Below, in pieces: positions 7,294 through 15,614 of a DNA stretch of 33,890 nucleotides. The DNA is from Bacillota bacterium (GTDB lineage: Bacteria > Bacillota > Clostridia > Saccharofermentanales > Fastidiosipilaceae). The position numbers and the translations under genes were made by a program. Positions within the stretch are counted from its first letter, which is position 1. Each line of letters starts with the position of its first letter. The DNA is taken from assembly GCA_030057555.1 (NCBI GenBank), contig JASGUU010000072.1:1-33890 (forward strand), written 5' to 3'. Below the pieces are notes generated by a model. The model saw only the letters and a list, made by a program, of their open reading frames with translations, had not been told where the DNA came from and made no database searches.

Positions 7294-10161
7294 TCAAATG
7301 TAGAGATCCAGCAGCTTCTGCTCGCGCGAGCTGAAGGCCTGCGTGTCGGCGATCTCGTAGCGGTTGCCGTCGATGTCGACGACGAGGTAGCGGCGTTCCC
7401 CGATGGAGAAGACCTGCCCGCTGCCGTTGCGGACGGTGAATTTCGCCGGGCCGCGGCTGGTCTCGGTTTCCCAGTAGGAGTAGCCATATTCTTCTTTAAT
7501 ACGGCGGATACGCTGAATGACGGGCTGGAAATAGCGCAGCTCGAGCTGGGCCTCGATCAGGGCCTGCACGTCAGCGGGGAAGTCGGCGAGAGCCTCGATG
7601 AGACCGATTTCGCGGCCGGCTTCGCCGGTCGGCTCGGCCTCGCGCACCGAGAGATAGAGTTCCGGCGCCGAGAAGGGGAAGCAGCGGTGAATCGCGACGC
7701 GCTGGTAGACCCGGCCGTCATGCTCCAGGTCGACGAAGCCGCCCGGACTCGCCGTGAAGACGGCGTTGGCGGGCGTCAGACGGATGCGGCCGGAGCCGCG
7801 CACGGAGCCGATGGCATCCTCCAGCGCCGCCGAGCCCCGCAGTTCTTCCTCGCGCAGATTCTCTGTCATCTCCAGCTCCTCCTGCGAACCGCGCATCGCG
7901 AGCGCGTCCGTCTGTATGCGGGCGAGGCGGGCATAGGTGCCGTCCTGCGCCATCAGCTCGTCATGTGTCCCCTGCTCGGTCAGGCGGCCGCCGTCGAGCA
8001 CGATAATGTGGTCGGCGCCGCGCAGGGTGGACAGGCGATGGGCGATCGAGAGCGTCGTGCGCCCGCGGGTCAGGCGGGCGAGCGAGGCCTGGATCGCCTG
8101 CTCGGTCTCGGTGTCGACGCTCGCCGTCGCCTCGTCGAGCACCAGGATGCGCGGGTCCGAGAGGACGGCGCGGGCGATCGAGAGGCGCTGGCGCTCGCCG
8201 CCGGAGAGGCGGCGGCCGCCGGTGCCGATGACGGTGTCGTAGCCGTCCGGCAGGCGGCAGATGAAGCGATGGGCGTCGGCGGCCACGGCGGCCTCGACGA
8301 TATCCTCCCACGGCGCATCGGGACGGCCATAGGCGATATTGGCTGCCACCGTGCCCATGAAAATGTAGGTTTCCTGGCTGACCATCGCCACCTGTCCGCG
8401 CAGCGACTCGAAGCTCAGGTCGCGGACATCGTGGCCGTCGATCCGGATCCGGCCGCTCTCGACGTCGTAGAGGCGGGTGATGAGGTTGACCAGGGTCGAC
8501 TTCCCGGCGCCCGAGCGGCCCACGATGCCGAGCATCTCGCCGGGTCTGACCTCGAAGCTGATATCGCGCAGGACGGGGCGGTTGATCTCATAGGAGAAGG
8601 TCATGCCTTCGATCTCGATCGAACCCTCCATGTCAATTTCCACGGCATCCTCGCGCTCGACGATGGTCGGCCGCGCGTCGATGATCTCGAAGATCCGCTG
8701 ACCGGCGTTCATCGCCTGCGACCACATCTGGAACGCGCCGGCGATGAAGCGCAGCGGCCCCTGCAGCATGGCGAGATAGCCGGTGAAGGTCATCAGTTCA
8801 CCGTAGGAGAACTGGTCTCCGCCCAGGATCAGGACGGCGCCGATGACCCAGACAATCAGCAGCGGCAGCTGCTCGGCCACGGCATAGAGGGCGTCAAAGA
8901 GGATGAAGTTCTGCATCAGCACCAGCTGTGCGCCCCGCAGGCGGCCGCTGGCGCGGGCGAAGCGGCGGTCGTCGCGCTCGGCCTGGCCGAAGGCGCGGAC
9001 CACCCGGGCGCCGGAGAAGGAGTCGGTCAGCACGGAGTAGGCACGGCGGCGGGCGTGGGCACGGCGCCCGAAACCGCGCCAGATGCGTGGTATCAGCAGG
9101 AAGCTGACTACAACCAGCGGCGGCAGCAGGAAGAGGGAGACGATGCCGAGCAGCAGGTTCATCCGCAGCATGATCACGGCCGTCGCGAGCAGGGTCAGGG
9201 CGTTGAAGATCAGGTAGGGCAGGACGTCAATAAAAAAGCGCGAGATGTCCTCGGTGTCGCCGTTGACACGGTTCATCAGCGAACCTGTCTGCTTGCTGGT
9301 GAAGAAGCTGATGGACAGCCGCTGCAGAGCCGAGAAGACGCGGGCGCGCATGCTCGCGATAATGCCGGGCACGATATAGCCGGTCATGCGGCCGTGGAGA
9401 ATGCCGGTCAGCTGCTGGCCGAGGCGGAGCACGAAGAGCAGGACGATGAGCCAGCCGAGCAGCAGCGGCACCTCAAGCGCGAGGCCCCAGGACGAGAGGC
9501 GCGCGGCCCATTCGGGACTCTGGCGCAGGACGGCGTCGTAGAGGACCTTCCCGCTCAGGTAGGGCAGAGTGGCGTTGAAGAGGCCGGAAAGTGCGATGGC
9601 CAGCAGCAGCAGGACCACACGGCCGCGATAGGCGGTGAATTCACGCAAAAGCCGCCAGAAGACCGATACTTTCTTCGTACAGTGCGGGCAGAAGCTGCGC
9701 CCCTGCTCCGGATAGCGGCGGCCGCAGTTCGGGCAGTGGGTCACCTCATCCGTTTCACCGAGATCGGGCTCGTGCGGTTCCTCGCCGTCAATACACTGCT
9801 GAACCAGGGCGGCGAAGCGCCGCATGTCGCGCATCCGGGCACCGCTGAAACGGCAGATCCAGACCGTCTCCCCATCCGGGCGGTCGAAGACGAAGAGGCC
9901 GCCCACCACCTGATTGATGAGGCGGGGCTGCTGCATCTCGGTATAGAGATAGTGATCCTCACGTGTGACCGGCCCCGGATCTTCCTCTGAACCCTCGTAA
10001 TGCAGGACACGCAGTCTGTCGGGGCCCAGAAACAGCAGAACCGGTCGAAAGATTCCTTCACGGTCGATGTCAGCCAGAGCAAACCAGCGCGGGTTCCGGC
10101 GGACCGGATCATCAGCGGCGAGCGTGGCCAGAAGGGGTTCAGGTATCCTCGTTTTCAGCAT
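7294..10161 (-). CDS. ABC exporter-type transporter with zinc ribbon and C-terminal DUF1854
   Basis: A 955-residue half-transporter, much longer than the usual 570-600. Order: soluble domain (1-140), zinc ribbon CPNCG/CPHC (Cys143, 146, 158, 161), six-helix exporter membrane domain (about 170-480), nucleotide-binding domain with Walker A GRSGAGKST (548-556), signature LSGGERQR (652-659) and Walker B LVLDEATAS, a charged linker (755-795), and a C-terminal domain (about 795-955). That last domain matches DUF1854 by its FPFSAPELYLSVR, LELRYFQPVIQRI, WETETSRGPAKF and DGNRYEIADT blocks. DUF1854 is known, to my recollection, mainly as a separate partner of ABC proteins linked with cyanophycin genes in proteobacteria; here it is fused. 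It is the first large gene of an operon with the second ABC protein and an AEC permease. Substrate and direction of transport are unknown. Confidence 0.87.
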   Translation of the reverse strand: MLKTRIPEPLLATLAADDPVRRNPRWFALADIDREGIFRPVLLFLGPDRLRVLHYEGSEEDPGPVTREDHYLYTEMQQPRLINQVVGGLFVFDRPDGETVWICRFSGARMRDMRRFAALVQQCIDGEEPHEPDLGETDEVTHCPNCGRRYPEQGRSFCPHCTKKVSVFWRLLREFTAYRGRVVLLLLAIALSGLFNATLPYLSGKVLYDAVLRQSPEWAARLSSWGLALEVPLLLGWLIVLLFVLRLGQQLTGILHGRMTGYIVPGIIASMRARVFSALQRLSISFFTSKQTGSLMNRVNGDTEDISRFFIDVLPYLIFNALTLLATAVIMLRMNLLLGIVSLFLLPPLVVVSFLLIPRIWRGFGRRAHARRRAYSVLTDSFSGARVVRAFGQAERDDRRFARASGRLRGAQLVLMQNFILFDALYAVAEQLPLLIVWVIGAVLILGGDQFSYGELMTFTGYLAMLQGPLRFIAGAFQMWSQAMNAGQRIFEIIDARPTIVEREDAVEIDMEGSIEIEGMTFSYEINRPVLRDISFEVRPGEMLGIVGRSGAGKSTLVNLITRLYDVESGRIRIDGHDVRDLSFESLRGQVAMVSQETYIFMGTVAANIAYGRPDAPWEDIVEAAVAADAHRFICRLPDGYDTVIGTGGRRLSGGERQRLSIARAVLSDPRILVLDEATASVDTETEQAIQASLARLTRGRTTLSIAHRLSTLRGADHIIVLDGGRLTEQGTHDELMAQDGTYARLARIQTDALAMRGSQEELEMTENLREEELRGSAALEDAIGSVRGSGRIRLTPANAVFTASPGGFVDLEHDGRVYQRVAIHRCFPFSAPELYLSVREAEPTGEAGREIGLIEALADFPADVQALIEAQLELRYFQPVIQRIRRIKEEYGYSYWETETSRGPAKFTVRNGSGQVFSIGERRYLVVDIDGNRYEIADTQAFSSREQKLLDLYI

Positions 10162-10180
10162 CCGTCTTTTCTGTCTTCCA

Positions 10181-10243
10181 TCAGGCGGAGTCGGGGAGCG
10201 GCCGCAGCTCTAGTCGTAGTGGTTTACGGCTGCCGTCGCCCAT
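10181..10243 (-). CDS. Possible 20-residue leader peptide upstream of the ABC operon
   Basis: An ATG at 10243 is preceded by GAGGAGGA at ideal spacing and reads MGDGSRKPLRLELRPLPDSA to TGA at 10181-10183. That is 19 bases before the start of the 955-residue ABC gene, whose own ribosome site is weak. The strong site and the closeness suggest a leader whose translation helps or controls that of the ABC gene. It could also be chance; there is no run of one amino acid that would suggest classical attenuation. Confidence 0.35.
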   Translation of the reverse strand: MGDGSRKPLRLELRPLPDSA

Positions 10244-10381
10244 CAGTCCTCCTCACATGTGCAGGCATCTGCCGCCTGGTGCGGATCTCCGGCGCCCATG
10301 ACAGGGAAAGGAACTCACCTGAGCTTCCGTGTACCGTTCTCAATGGACCACCATCAACGATGCATGCGTACACAATTTCAT

Positions 10382-10390
10382 ATCATAACA
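10382..10390 (-). promoter_or_regulatory. Candidate extended -10 promoter of the ABC operon
   Basis: Read on the minus strand, TGTTATGAT fits an extended -10 (TGn then TATGAT) in a locally AT-rich stretch about 220 bases upstream of the ABC start. No good -35 is seen at the usual distance, so this is only a candidate. Confidence 0.3.
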
Positions 10391-10976
10391 TCATTCATTA
10401 AGCGGGAGACAGGGGGAAACCGAAGCCGGCCGACAGGATCTGAGCACTCCAGCTGACTGAAAGCCCAAAACCCGATTGCAATTCCTCTTCACCTTGATCT
10501 CCCATGGGCTGTTTCCGGACAAAACAGAGAGATAATCGCAAAATGATACAGGGAGATATACGCAGAATGACGGAAAATTGCGCTCATCCGGACCTCCAGT
10601 TGCGCTGCTCTGCCCCTGGACGCGTGACATCTGCCGGTAACTGCGGCCATCGTTCCCACCATGTTTGTTCATATTTGCCTCTATATCGCTTATTTTACAT
10701 CAATATGTGCAGTCTATCCTGATACAGTTATTACTAACTTATTATATTTATTCAATATAATAATTACTTTTGCTCACTATATCGATTTTACTGTGCATTT
10801 GCTTCACTCCTCGGAAAATGTTCGGCATCAGCACAAATCCTTCCGTTTGACGATCTGTTCACCCGGCGACTATTATCACGATTCTTTCCTGTATTTTCGC
10901 TGTAATCTTCATGCAATCTATCTGAAATACAACGGGCCAGTTTATTCATTATTTGTTCACAATTTCCCGTCCTGTT
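10391..10976. other. Gene-free, AT-rich divergent intergenic stretch
   Basis: No convincing gene or known RNA is seen between the ABC operon leader and the LysM hydrolase promoter. The part from about 10660 to 10976 is strikingly AT-rich compared with the GC-rich genes around it (for example TTATTATATTTATTCAATA near 10739). Short frames here have no good ribosome sites or recognisable protein features. Confidence 0.6.
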
Positions 10977-11004
10977 TTGAGAAGATCGCATTTCCGCGTA
11001 AAAT
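10977..11004 (+). promoter_or_regulatory. Promoter of the LysM hydrolase gene
   Basis: TTGAGA (10977-10982), a 16-base spacer and TAAAAT (10999-11004) form a good housekeeping-type promoter about 50 bases upstream of the ATG at 11055. Confidence 0.55.
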
Positions 11005-11054
11005 AGTTCTATTCAGCCGCCGGTGACTCACTCTGCGGCGCTAGAAAGGATGTT

Positions 11055-12260
11055 ATGCCCATGTTGGACAGAGATACCTGTCGTCCCACGAAACGGCTGC
11101 GTGCCCGGCTCGGCCGGATACTGGCAGTACTGCTCGCAGCTGCCGTGATGGGTTCCACGACGCCGGTCTCCGCCGGCGGCGCCTGGTATCGCGTACGCCG
11201 CGACTGGCAGCAGCCTGATTCCCAAATAGGAGCCTATCTCATTCTTGACAATGCCATCAACCAGGCCCGTCGTCACGAGGGCTATCGTGTCTACGATCCC
11301 AGCGGGAGGCAGATCTACCCGTCCGTCTCCGCCGACGAGACGTCGCCGACACCCGATCCGCAGCCTGACATCAGCACGGACACCACGGCCCGGCGCCACA
11401 CGGTCCAGGCCGGTGAAACGCTCTGGGCCCTGCAGCAGCGCTATGGCATCCGCTGGCAGGCCATCGCGGAGGCCAACGGCATCCAGTCTCCCTACTGGCT
11501 CCGTATCGGCCAGGTGCTGACCCTGCCCGGGACCACAAATCCGGCACCGACGCCCGCTCCCACCCCGCCGCCCGAGACGACCACGAACACCTCGGAGACC
11601 ACGGACACCACGGCCCGGCGCCACACGGTCCAGGCCGGTGAAACGCTCTGGGCTCTGCAGCAGCGCTACGGCATCCGCTGGCAGGCCATCGCGGAGGCCA
11701 ACGGCATCCAGTCCCCCTACTGGCTCCGTATCGGCCAGGTGCTGACGCTGCCCGGAACCACGAGCCCGGCACCGACGCCCGCTCCCACCCCGGCTCCTAC
11801 GCCCGCCCCTACCCCGACGCCCGAGCTTCCCGATGATTCCACAACAGACAGCGCTGACGGCAGCCGCGCAACGGTTTATGGCCGCATTACGGCGGCCGAT
11901 CTCGAGCTCTACCTCAGCATGGTTGCCTCCGAAGCCGGCAGCCACTGGGGTTACGAAGGCTGCCTGATGATCGCCCAAGTCATGGTCAACCGCGTCATCT
12001 CGGGACTCTGGGGATCGGACATGAGGTCCGTGCTCTCGGCACGCGGCCAGTTCACACCCTATGAGACGGGAGCCTGGCGCGGCCGCATCCCGACAGCCGC
12101 TCAGCGTCAGGCGGCGCTGGACGCGCTCGACGGGAAGATGGCCTTCGGCCGCGACGTTCTCTACTTTACCCAGCGCTTCAACTATGACGCGAGCGCCTGG
12201 TGGAAGTCGCTCCCCTTCGTGACGAGTTACGACAACACGGTCTTCTGCGCACGCCGCTGA
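11055..12260 (+). CDS. Secreted LysM cell-wall hydrolase, SleB/CwlJ-like
   Basis: A 401-residue exported protein expected to bind peptidoglycan and cut its glycan strands. Order: basic N-terminus and hydrophobic signal peptide with likely cleavage after VSA (about 40); a domain (41-90, WYRVRRDW, GAYLILDNAI, GYRVYDPSGRQIYPS) often found before Bacillota amidases and hydrolases; LysM 1 (114-157); a Pro/Ala/Thr linker; LysM 2 (189-232), nearly identical to the first; a longer PAPTPAPT linker; and a C-terminal hydrolase domain (about 275-401) with the expected catalytic Glu293 in MVASEAGS followed by AQVMVNRV. AAAGGA precedes the ATG at 11055; an ATG two codons later is also possible. It is monocistronic with its own promoter and terminator. 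In spore-formers SleB/CwlJ act in germination, but no spore gene is nearby and vegetative wall turnover is equally possible. Confidence 0.88.
   Translation: MPMLDRDTCRPTKRLRARLGRILAVLLAAAVMGSTTPVSAGGAWYRVRRDWQQPDSQIGAYLILDNAINQARRHEGYRVYDPSGRQIYPSVSADETSPTPDPQPDISTDTTARRHTVQAGETLWALQQRYGIRWQAIAEANGIQSPYWLRIGQVLTLPGTTNPAPTPAPTPPPETTTNTSETTDTTARRHTVQAGETLWALQQRYGIRWQAIAEANGIQSPYWLRIGQVLTLPGTTSPAPTPAPTPAPTPAPTPTPELPDDSTTDSADGSRATVYGRITAADLELYLSMVASEAGSHWGYEGCLMIAQVMVNRVISGLWGSDMRSVLSARGQFTPYETGAWRGRIPTAAQRQAALDALDGKMAFGRDVLYFTQRFNYDASAWWKSLPFVTSYDNTVFCARR
11376..11793 (+). repeat. Recent tandem duplication of the LysM module
   Basis: About 190 bases from 11376 recur from 11601 with an offset of 225 bases and only scattered, mostly silent, differences. 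The duplicated part spans the LysM domain and the first part of the proline-rich linker, leaving two nearly identical domains in the hydrolase. Confidence 0.85.
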
Positions 12261-12315
12261 GGCGGGCGGCAGACTTTGCAACAGCCATGTGCGCCATGCC
12301 CGGCGCACTGAAACG

Positions 12316-12342
12316 AAAACCCGGCCTCTGAGGCCGGGTTTT
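12316..12342. terminator. Bidirectional intrinsic terminator
   Basis: A perfect 12-bp stem (AAAACCCGGCCT, loop CTG, AGGCCGGGTTTT) has T runs on both strands and lies between the convergent hydrolase and sulfatase genes (stops at 12260 and 12364). Confidence 0.9.
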
Positions 12343-12363
12343 CTCCTGTGGTACGGGCAGGCT

Positions 12364-13899
12364 TCAGGCCGGATCCTTCGGCCGGTGCGCCTCCACCATC
12401 TCGAGGCCGGTTGAATAGTCCAGCTGGCGCTTCTCATAGGCGCTGTCCTCGCGCTGGCGGGTGAAGCCGGTGTAGTCCCAGCTCGCCTCGCGTGCGTCAC
12501 TGCGCCAGGGCCTCCGCTCCCAGTCATAGCCGCGGAAGGGATCGCGCGTGCGGTTCATCCAGTCGAGGATGGCGTCGTGCAGCCGGTCGCGCTCGGCGGC
12601 GAGAGCCGGGTCGTTGATGCGGTTCGTGATCTCATGGGGATCGGTCTCCATGTCGTAGAGCTCGTCACCCGAGAGCAGGTGCAGCACCAGTTTATAGCGG
12701 CCATCATAGGCACCGCGCATGGGCCGGAAGCCGCCGAAGCCGTCATGATCGATCTCATAGCGGCCGAACTCCGTGAAGATGATGTCGTTGATGCGCACGT
12801 CCGGGTCGGCGATGGCAGGGGCGAGCGAGCGGCCCTCGAGCGGCTCGGGCAGCGGCAGGCCGAAGAATTCGAGCATCGTCGGCATCAGGTCGATGTGCGA
12901 GACGGGCTGGTCGGTTCGCCGCGGACTACGGTCGCGGGGATCCGAGATAATCAGCGGCACGCGGGCGATCTCGTCGTACATCGCCGGACCCTTTGACCAG
13001 AGCGAGTGGCTGTGCATGAAGTCGCCGTGGTCGGTGGTGTAGATCACCAGCGCGTCACTGGCGTACTCCTCTATGGCCTCCGTGAAGCGGGCAATCTGGC
13101 TGTCGACGAAGCTGTTGCAGCCGAGCAGCCAGCGGTCGCGGATGACCAGCCGGTCCTTGTCCTCCGAGAGGGCGTCACCGGCCCAGACACGCTGATGCGT
13201 CGGCTTGTCGGCGAGGTCATCCCAGACGTTGGGGCTCTTCGGGAAATCATAGTCGGCATACATCGAGGCATAGGGCTCGGGGCAGAGGCTGGGACCGTGC
13301 GGCTCGTCGTAGGAGAGAACAAGCAGGTAGTCCCGGGCTTCATGTTCACGCAAAAAGCGGATCGCGCGCTCCGTCGCCTTCCACGCATAGGTATCCTCGG
13401 CCCGCACACCGGGGTCGAGCATCGTCTCCTGCTTACGCGATGCCAGCCGCGCGGCGTCGTCCGGCATCTCCTCGAGGAAGTTTCTCATGTCGTACCAGGT
13501 CCCGGGATCCCAGCCCGGCGAGGCCTCGCCGAGGCCGAAGTAGTCGCCGCCGTCGAGGTGGTACTTCCCGATGTAGCCGGCCAGGATACCCTGATCGTGG
13601 AGGCGCTGGCCGATCGTGCGGACATTGGCCCCGAGCGGCATGGAGTTGCCCCAGGCGCCGTTCGAATGCGGATACTGCCCGGTAAAGATCGCCGACCGCG
13701 CCGGCCCGCAGACCGGCTGGCAGGTGTAGGCACGCTCAAAAAGCAGACCGCGCGACGCGATGCCGTCGATGCCCGGCGTCTTCATGTCCGGGTGGCCGTA
13801 GCAGCCCACCATGTCGGTGCGCTGCGTATCGGTCATGATGAAAATCACCCGCCGCGGCCCACAGTTTTCCGTTCTCTGCTGACCTTTCCGTGCTGTCAT
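12364..13899 (-). CDS. Sulfatase, Cys-type, alkaline phosphatase superfamily
   Basis: A 511-residue enzyme expected to hydrolyse a sulfate ester or sulfamate. The N-terminal FIMTDTQRTDMVGCYG supplies the metal-binding aspartates. CGPAR (64-68) is the C-x-P-x-R signature whose Cys64 must be oxidised to formylglycine. YTTDHGDFMHSHSLWSKG near the middle supplies further metal and sulfate ligands. LYDMETDPHEITN near the end is the usual C-terminal subdomain. There is no signal peptide, so it probably acts on imported sugars in the cytoplasm. AGGAGG lies 8 bases before the ATG at 13899. It is divergent from a second sulfatase that also carries its cysteine at residue 64. No maturase (anSME) gene is in the window, so it must be elsewhere if the enzyme is active. 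The substrate is unknown. Confidence 0.9.
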   Translation of the reverse strand: MTARKGQQRTENCGPRRVIFIMTDTQRTDMVGCYGHPDMKTPGIDGIASRGLLFERAYTCQPVCGPARSAIFTGQYPHSNGAWGNSMPLGANVRTIGQRLHDQGILAGYIGKYHLDGGDYFGLGEASPGWDPGTWYDMRNFLEEMPDDAARLASRKQETMLDPGVRAEDTYAWKATERAIRFLREHEARDYLLVLSYDEPHGPSLCPEPYASMYADYDFPKSPNVWDDLADKPTHQRVWAGDALSEDKDRLVIRDRWLLGCNSFVDSQIARFTEAIEEYASDALVIYTTDHGDFMHSHSLWSKGPAMYDEIARVPLIISDPRDRSPRRTDQPVSHIDLMPTMLEFFGLPLPEPLEGRSLAPAIADPDVRINDIIFTEFGRYEIDHDGFGGFRPMRGAYDGRYKLVLHLLSGDELYDMETDPHEITNRINDPALAAERDRLHDAILDWMNRTRDPFRGYDWERRPWRSDAREASWDYTGFTRQREDSAYEKRQLDYSTGLEMVEAHRPKDPA

Positions 13900-13947
13900 A
13901 TCTCAACCTCCTGGTGCATTCGCCGCCGTGACGGCGGCCTGCCTGCC

Positions 13948-14006
13948 ATCTTGACCAGCCGGGGGGCAGCTGTCAACTTGACGCGCCGCACCCCGATCCC
14001 CACAAT
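13948..14006. promoter_or_regulatory. Divergent sulfatase promoters around a GTCAACTTGAC palindrome
   Basis: Back-to-back -35 boxes lie on an 11-bp palindrome at 13972-13982. Minus strand: TTGACA (13971-13976), 17-base spacer, CAAGAT (13948-13953). Plus strand: TTGACG (13978-13983), 17-base spacer, CACAAT (14001-14006). Both -10 boxes are weak, which would fit activation, and the palindrome could be an operator for both genes. A GCCGCC/GGCGGC hairpin (13922-13938) would lie near the start of the leftward transcript. Confidence 0.45.
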
Positions 14007-14057
14007 CTGGCCATGCGTGCCGCTAGCGGCCCTTTTCCTTTAAGCGAGGTGAAACAC

Positions 14058-15614
14058 ATGACCGAGTCCCCAGACGCCTCCCCGGCCACTTCCAGACAGC
14101 GCCCCAACATCCTCCTGATCCTCTCCGACGATCAGGGTGCCTGGGCTCTGGGCGCGGCCGGCAACGACGAGATCATCACGCCCGAGCTCGACCGCCTCGC
14201 CGCCCGCGGTGTGCGCTTCACGAACTTTTTCTGCGCCTCGCCCGTCTGCTCCCCGGCCCGCGCCAGCCTGATGACCGGCATGATCCCCTCCGCCCACGGC
14301 GTCGTCGACTGGCTGCGCGGCGGCAACGTCGACCGCGAAGCCATCCGGCATCTCGCGGGGCACCGGCACTATGAGGGGTATTTTGCCTCGGAAGACAGGG
14401 CCATCGGCTACCTCGACGGCCTCGAGACCTACACCGACATCCTCGCCCGCAACGGCTACGACCTGCGCCTCGCAGGCAAATGGCATCTGGGCGACAGTCT
14501 GCGCCCGCAGCACGGCTTCACCGGCTGGAGCACGATCCTGCGTGGCGGCTGCAACTACTATGGAGCCGACATCGTCCACAACGGCGAGAGCGGCTGGACG
14601 GAGGAGTACATCACCGACTGGATCACCGACCGCGCTCTCGAGAATCTGGATGAGCTGCTCGCCCGCCCGCAGGAGACACGAGCTCCCTGGTACCTCTCGG
14701 TGCACTACACGGCGCCGCACAGCCCCTGGGATTATGACCAGCATCCGGCCGACATCCGTGCACTCTATGATGACTGCCCCTTCAACTCTGTACCCGACCT
14801 GCCCTACCATCCCTGGCAGGTGGCCAGCGCGCCGATGGGCCGCGGCGAACGGCGGCGCGAGCTGCTGACCGGCTACTACAGCGCGGTGACGGCGATGGAC
14901 CGCGGCATCGGGAAGCTCTTTGCACGCCTCGAGGCGGCAGGCGAACTCGACAGAACCCTCATCTTCTTCCTCGGCGACAACGGCATGAACATGGGCCACC
15001 ACGGCATCTGGGGAAAAGGCAACGGTACCCGGCCCTTCAATCTCTTCGATACCAGTGTCAAGGTACCCGCCATCCTCGCCTGGCCGGCAGGCGGCATTCC
15101 GTGCGGTGAGATCGAAGACGGCCTCTGGAGCCAGTACGACTTCATCCACTCCCTCTGTGACTTCGCGGCGCTTGAGCATCGCCTGGACGGGCGCTCGGAT
15201 CTGCCGGGCCGCTCCTTTGCCCCTACCCTTCTCTCTGCAAAGCCCGCCACCCCCGACGACCGTCCCCTCGTCGTCTTCGACGAATACGGTCCCGCCCGCA
15301 TGATCCGCACCCGCCGCGACAAATATATCTGCCGGCATCCCTACGGACCCGACGAGTACTATGACCTAGAGGCCGACCCCGGCGAGGAACAAAACCGGAT
15401 CGCCGACCCGGCGGCCGCCCCACGCATCGCCGCACTGCGGCGTGAGCTGGTCCGCTGGTTCGCCCGCTATGTCGATCCCGAGATCGATGCGGCGAAGGAG
15501 CCCGTCAGCGGCAGCGGCCAGTATGACCGCCCGGGCAGCCGCGGCAGCCGTGTGGACGTCTATGCCCCGCTGCCGCCGCGCATCAGCGAGATCGAGACGG
15601 AGGGGAAAGCATGA
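14058..15614 (+). CDS. Sulfatase, Cys-type, second paralogue
   Basis: A 518-residue enzyme of the same superfamily as its divergent neighbour but clearly distinct in sequence. PNILLILSDDQGAWALG gives the N-terminal metal site. CSPAR (64-68) is the modified cysteine signature, AGKWHLG the usual lysine/histidine block, FFLGDNGMNMGHHGIWGKG the second metal-binding block, and YYDLEADPGEEQN the C-terminal subdomain. The ATG at 14058 is preferred because of GCGAGGTGA before it and because the frame upstream adds only a non-conserved stretch. There is no signal peptide. Its stop overlaps the start of the GH13 gene (ATGA at 15611-15614), so the two are co-translated and may act on the same glycan. 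Substrate is not predictable; arylsulfatase-like and choline-sulfatase-like roles are alternatives. Confidence 0.9.
   Translation: MTESPDASPATSRQRPNILLILSDDQGAWALGAAGNDEIITPELDRLAARGVRFTNFFCASPVCSPARASLMTGMIPSAHGVVDWLRGGNVDREAIRHLAGHRHYEGYFASEDRAIGYLDGLETYTDILARNGYDLRLAGKWHLGDSLRPQHGFTGWSTILRGGCNYYGADIVHNGESGWTEEYITDWITDRALENLDELLARPQETRAPWYLSVHYTAPHSPWDYDQHPADIRALYDDCPFNSVPDLPYHPWQVASAPMGRGERRRELLTGYYSAVTAMDRGIGKLFARLEAAGELDRTLIFFLGDNGMNMGHHGIWGKGNGTRPFNLFDTSVKVPAILAWPAGGIPCGEIEDGLWSQYDFIHSLCDFAALEHRLDGRSDLPGRSFAPTLLSAKPATPDDRPLVVFDEYGPARMIRTRRDKYICRHPYGPDEYYDLEADPGEEQNRIADPAAAPRIAALRRELVRWFARYVDPEIDAAKEPVSGSGQYDRPGSRGSRVDVYAPLPPRISEIETEGKA

Noticed and set aside
7687-9990. A long plus-strand open frame of 767 codons opposite the DUF1854 ABC gene
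   Set aside because: It is antisense to a gene with clear Walker, signature and zinc-ribbon motifs. It has low-complexity Asp/Glu/Gly/Gln-rich composition and arises from the high GC content. Similar antisense frames over the AEC, sulfatase, epimerase and hydrolase genes were rejected for the same reason.
10391-11054. Riboswitch or known small RNA in the AT-rich intergenic stretch
   Set aside because: No conserved riboswitch core or strong stem-loop pattern was recognised. Only a promoter and AT-richness could be supported.
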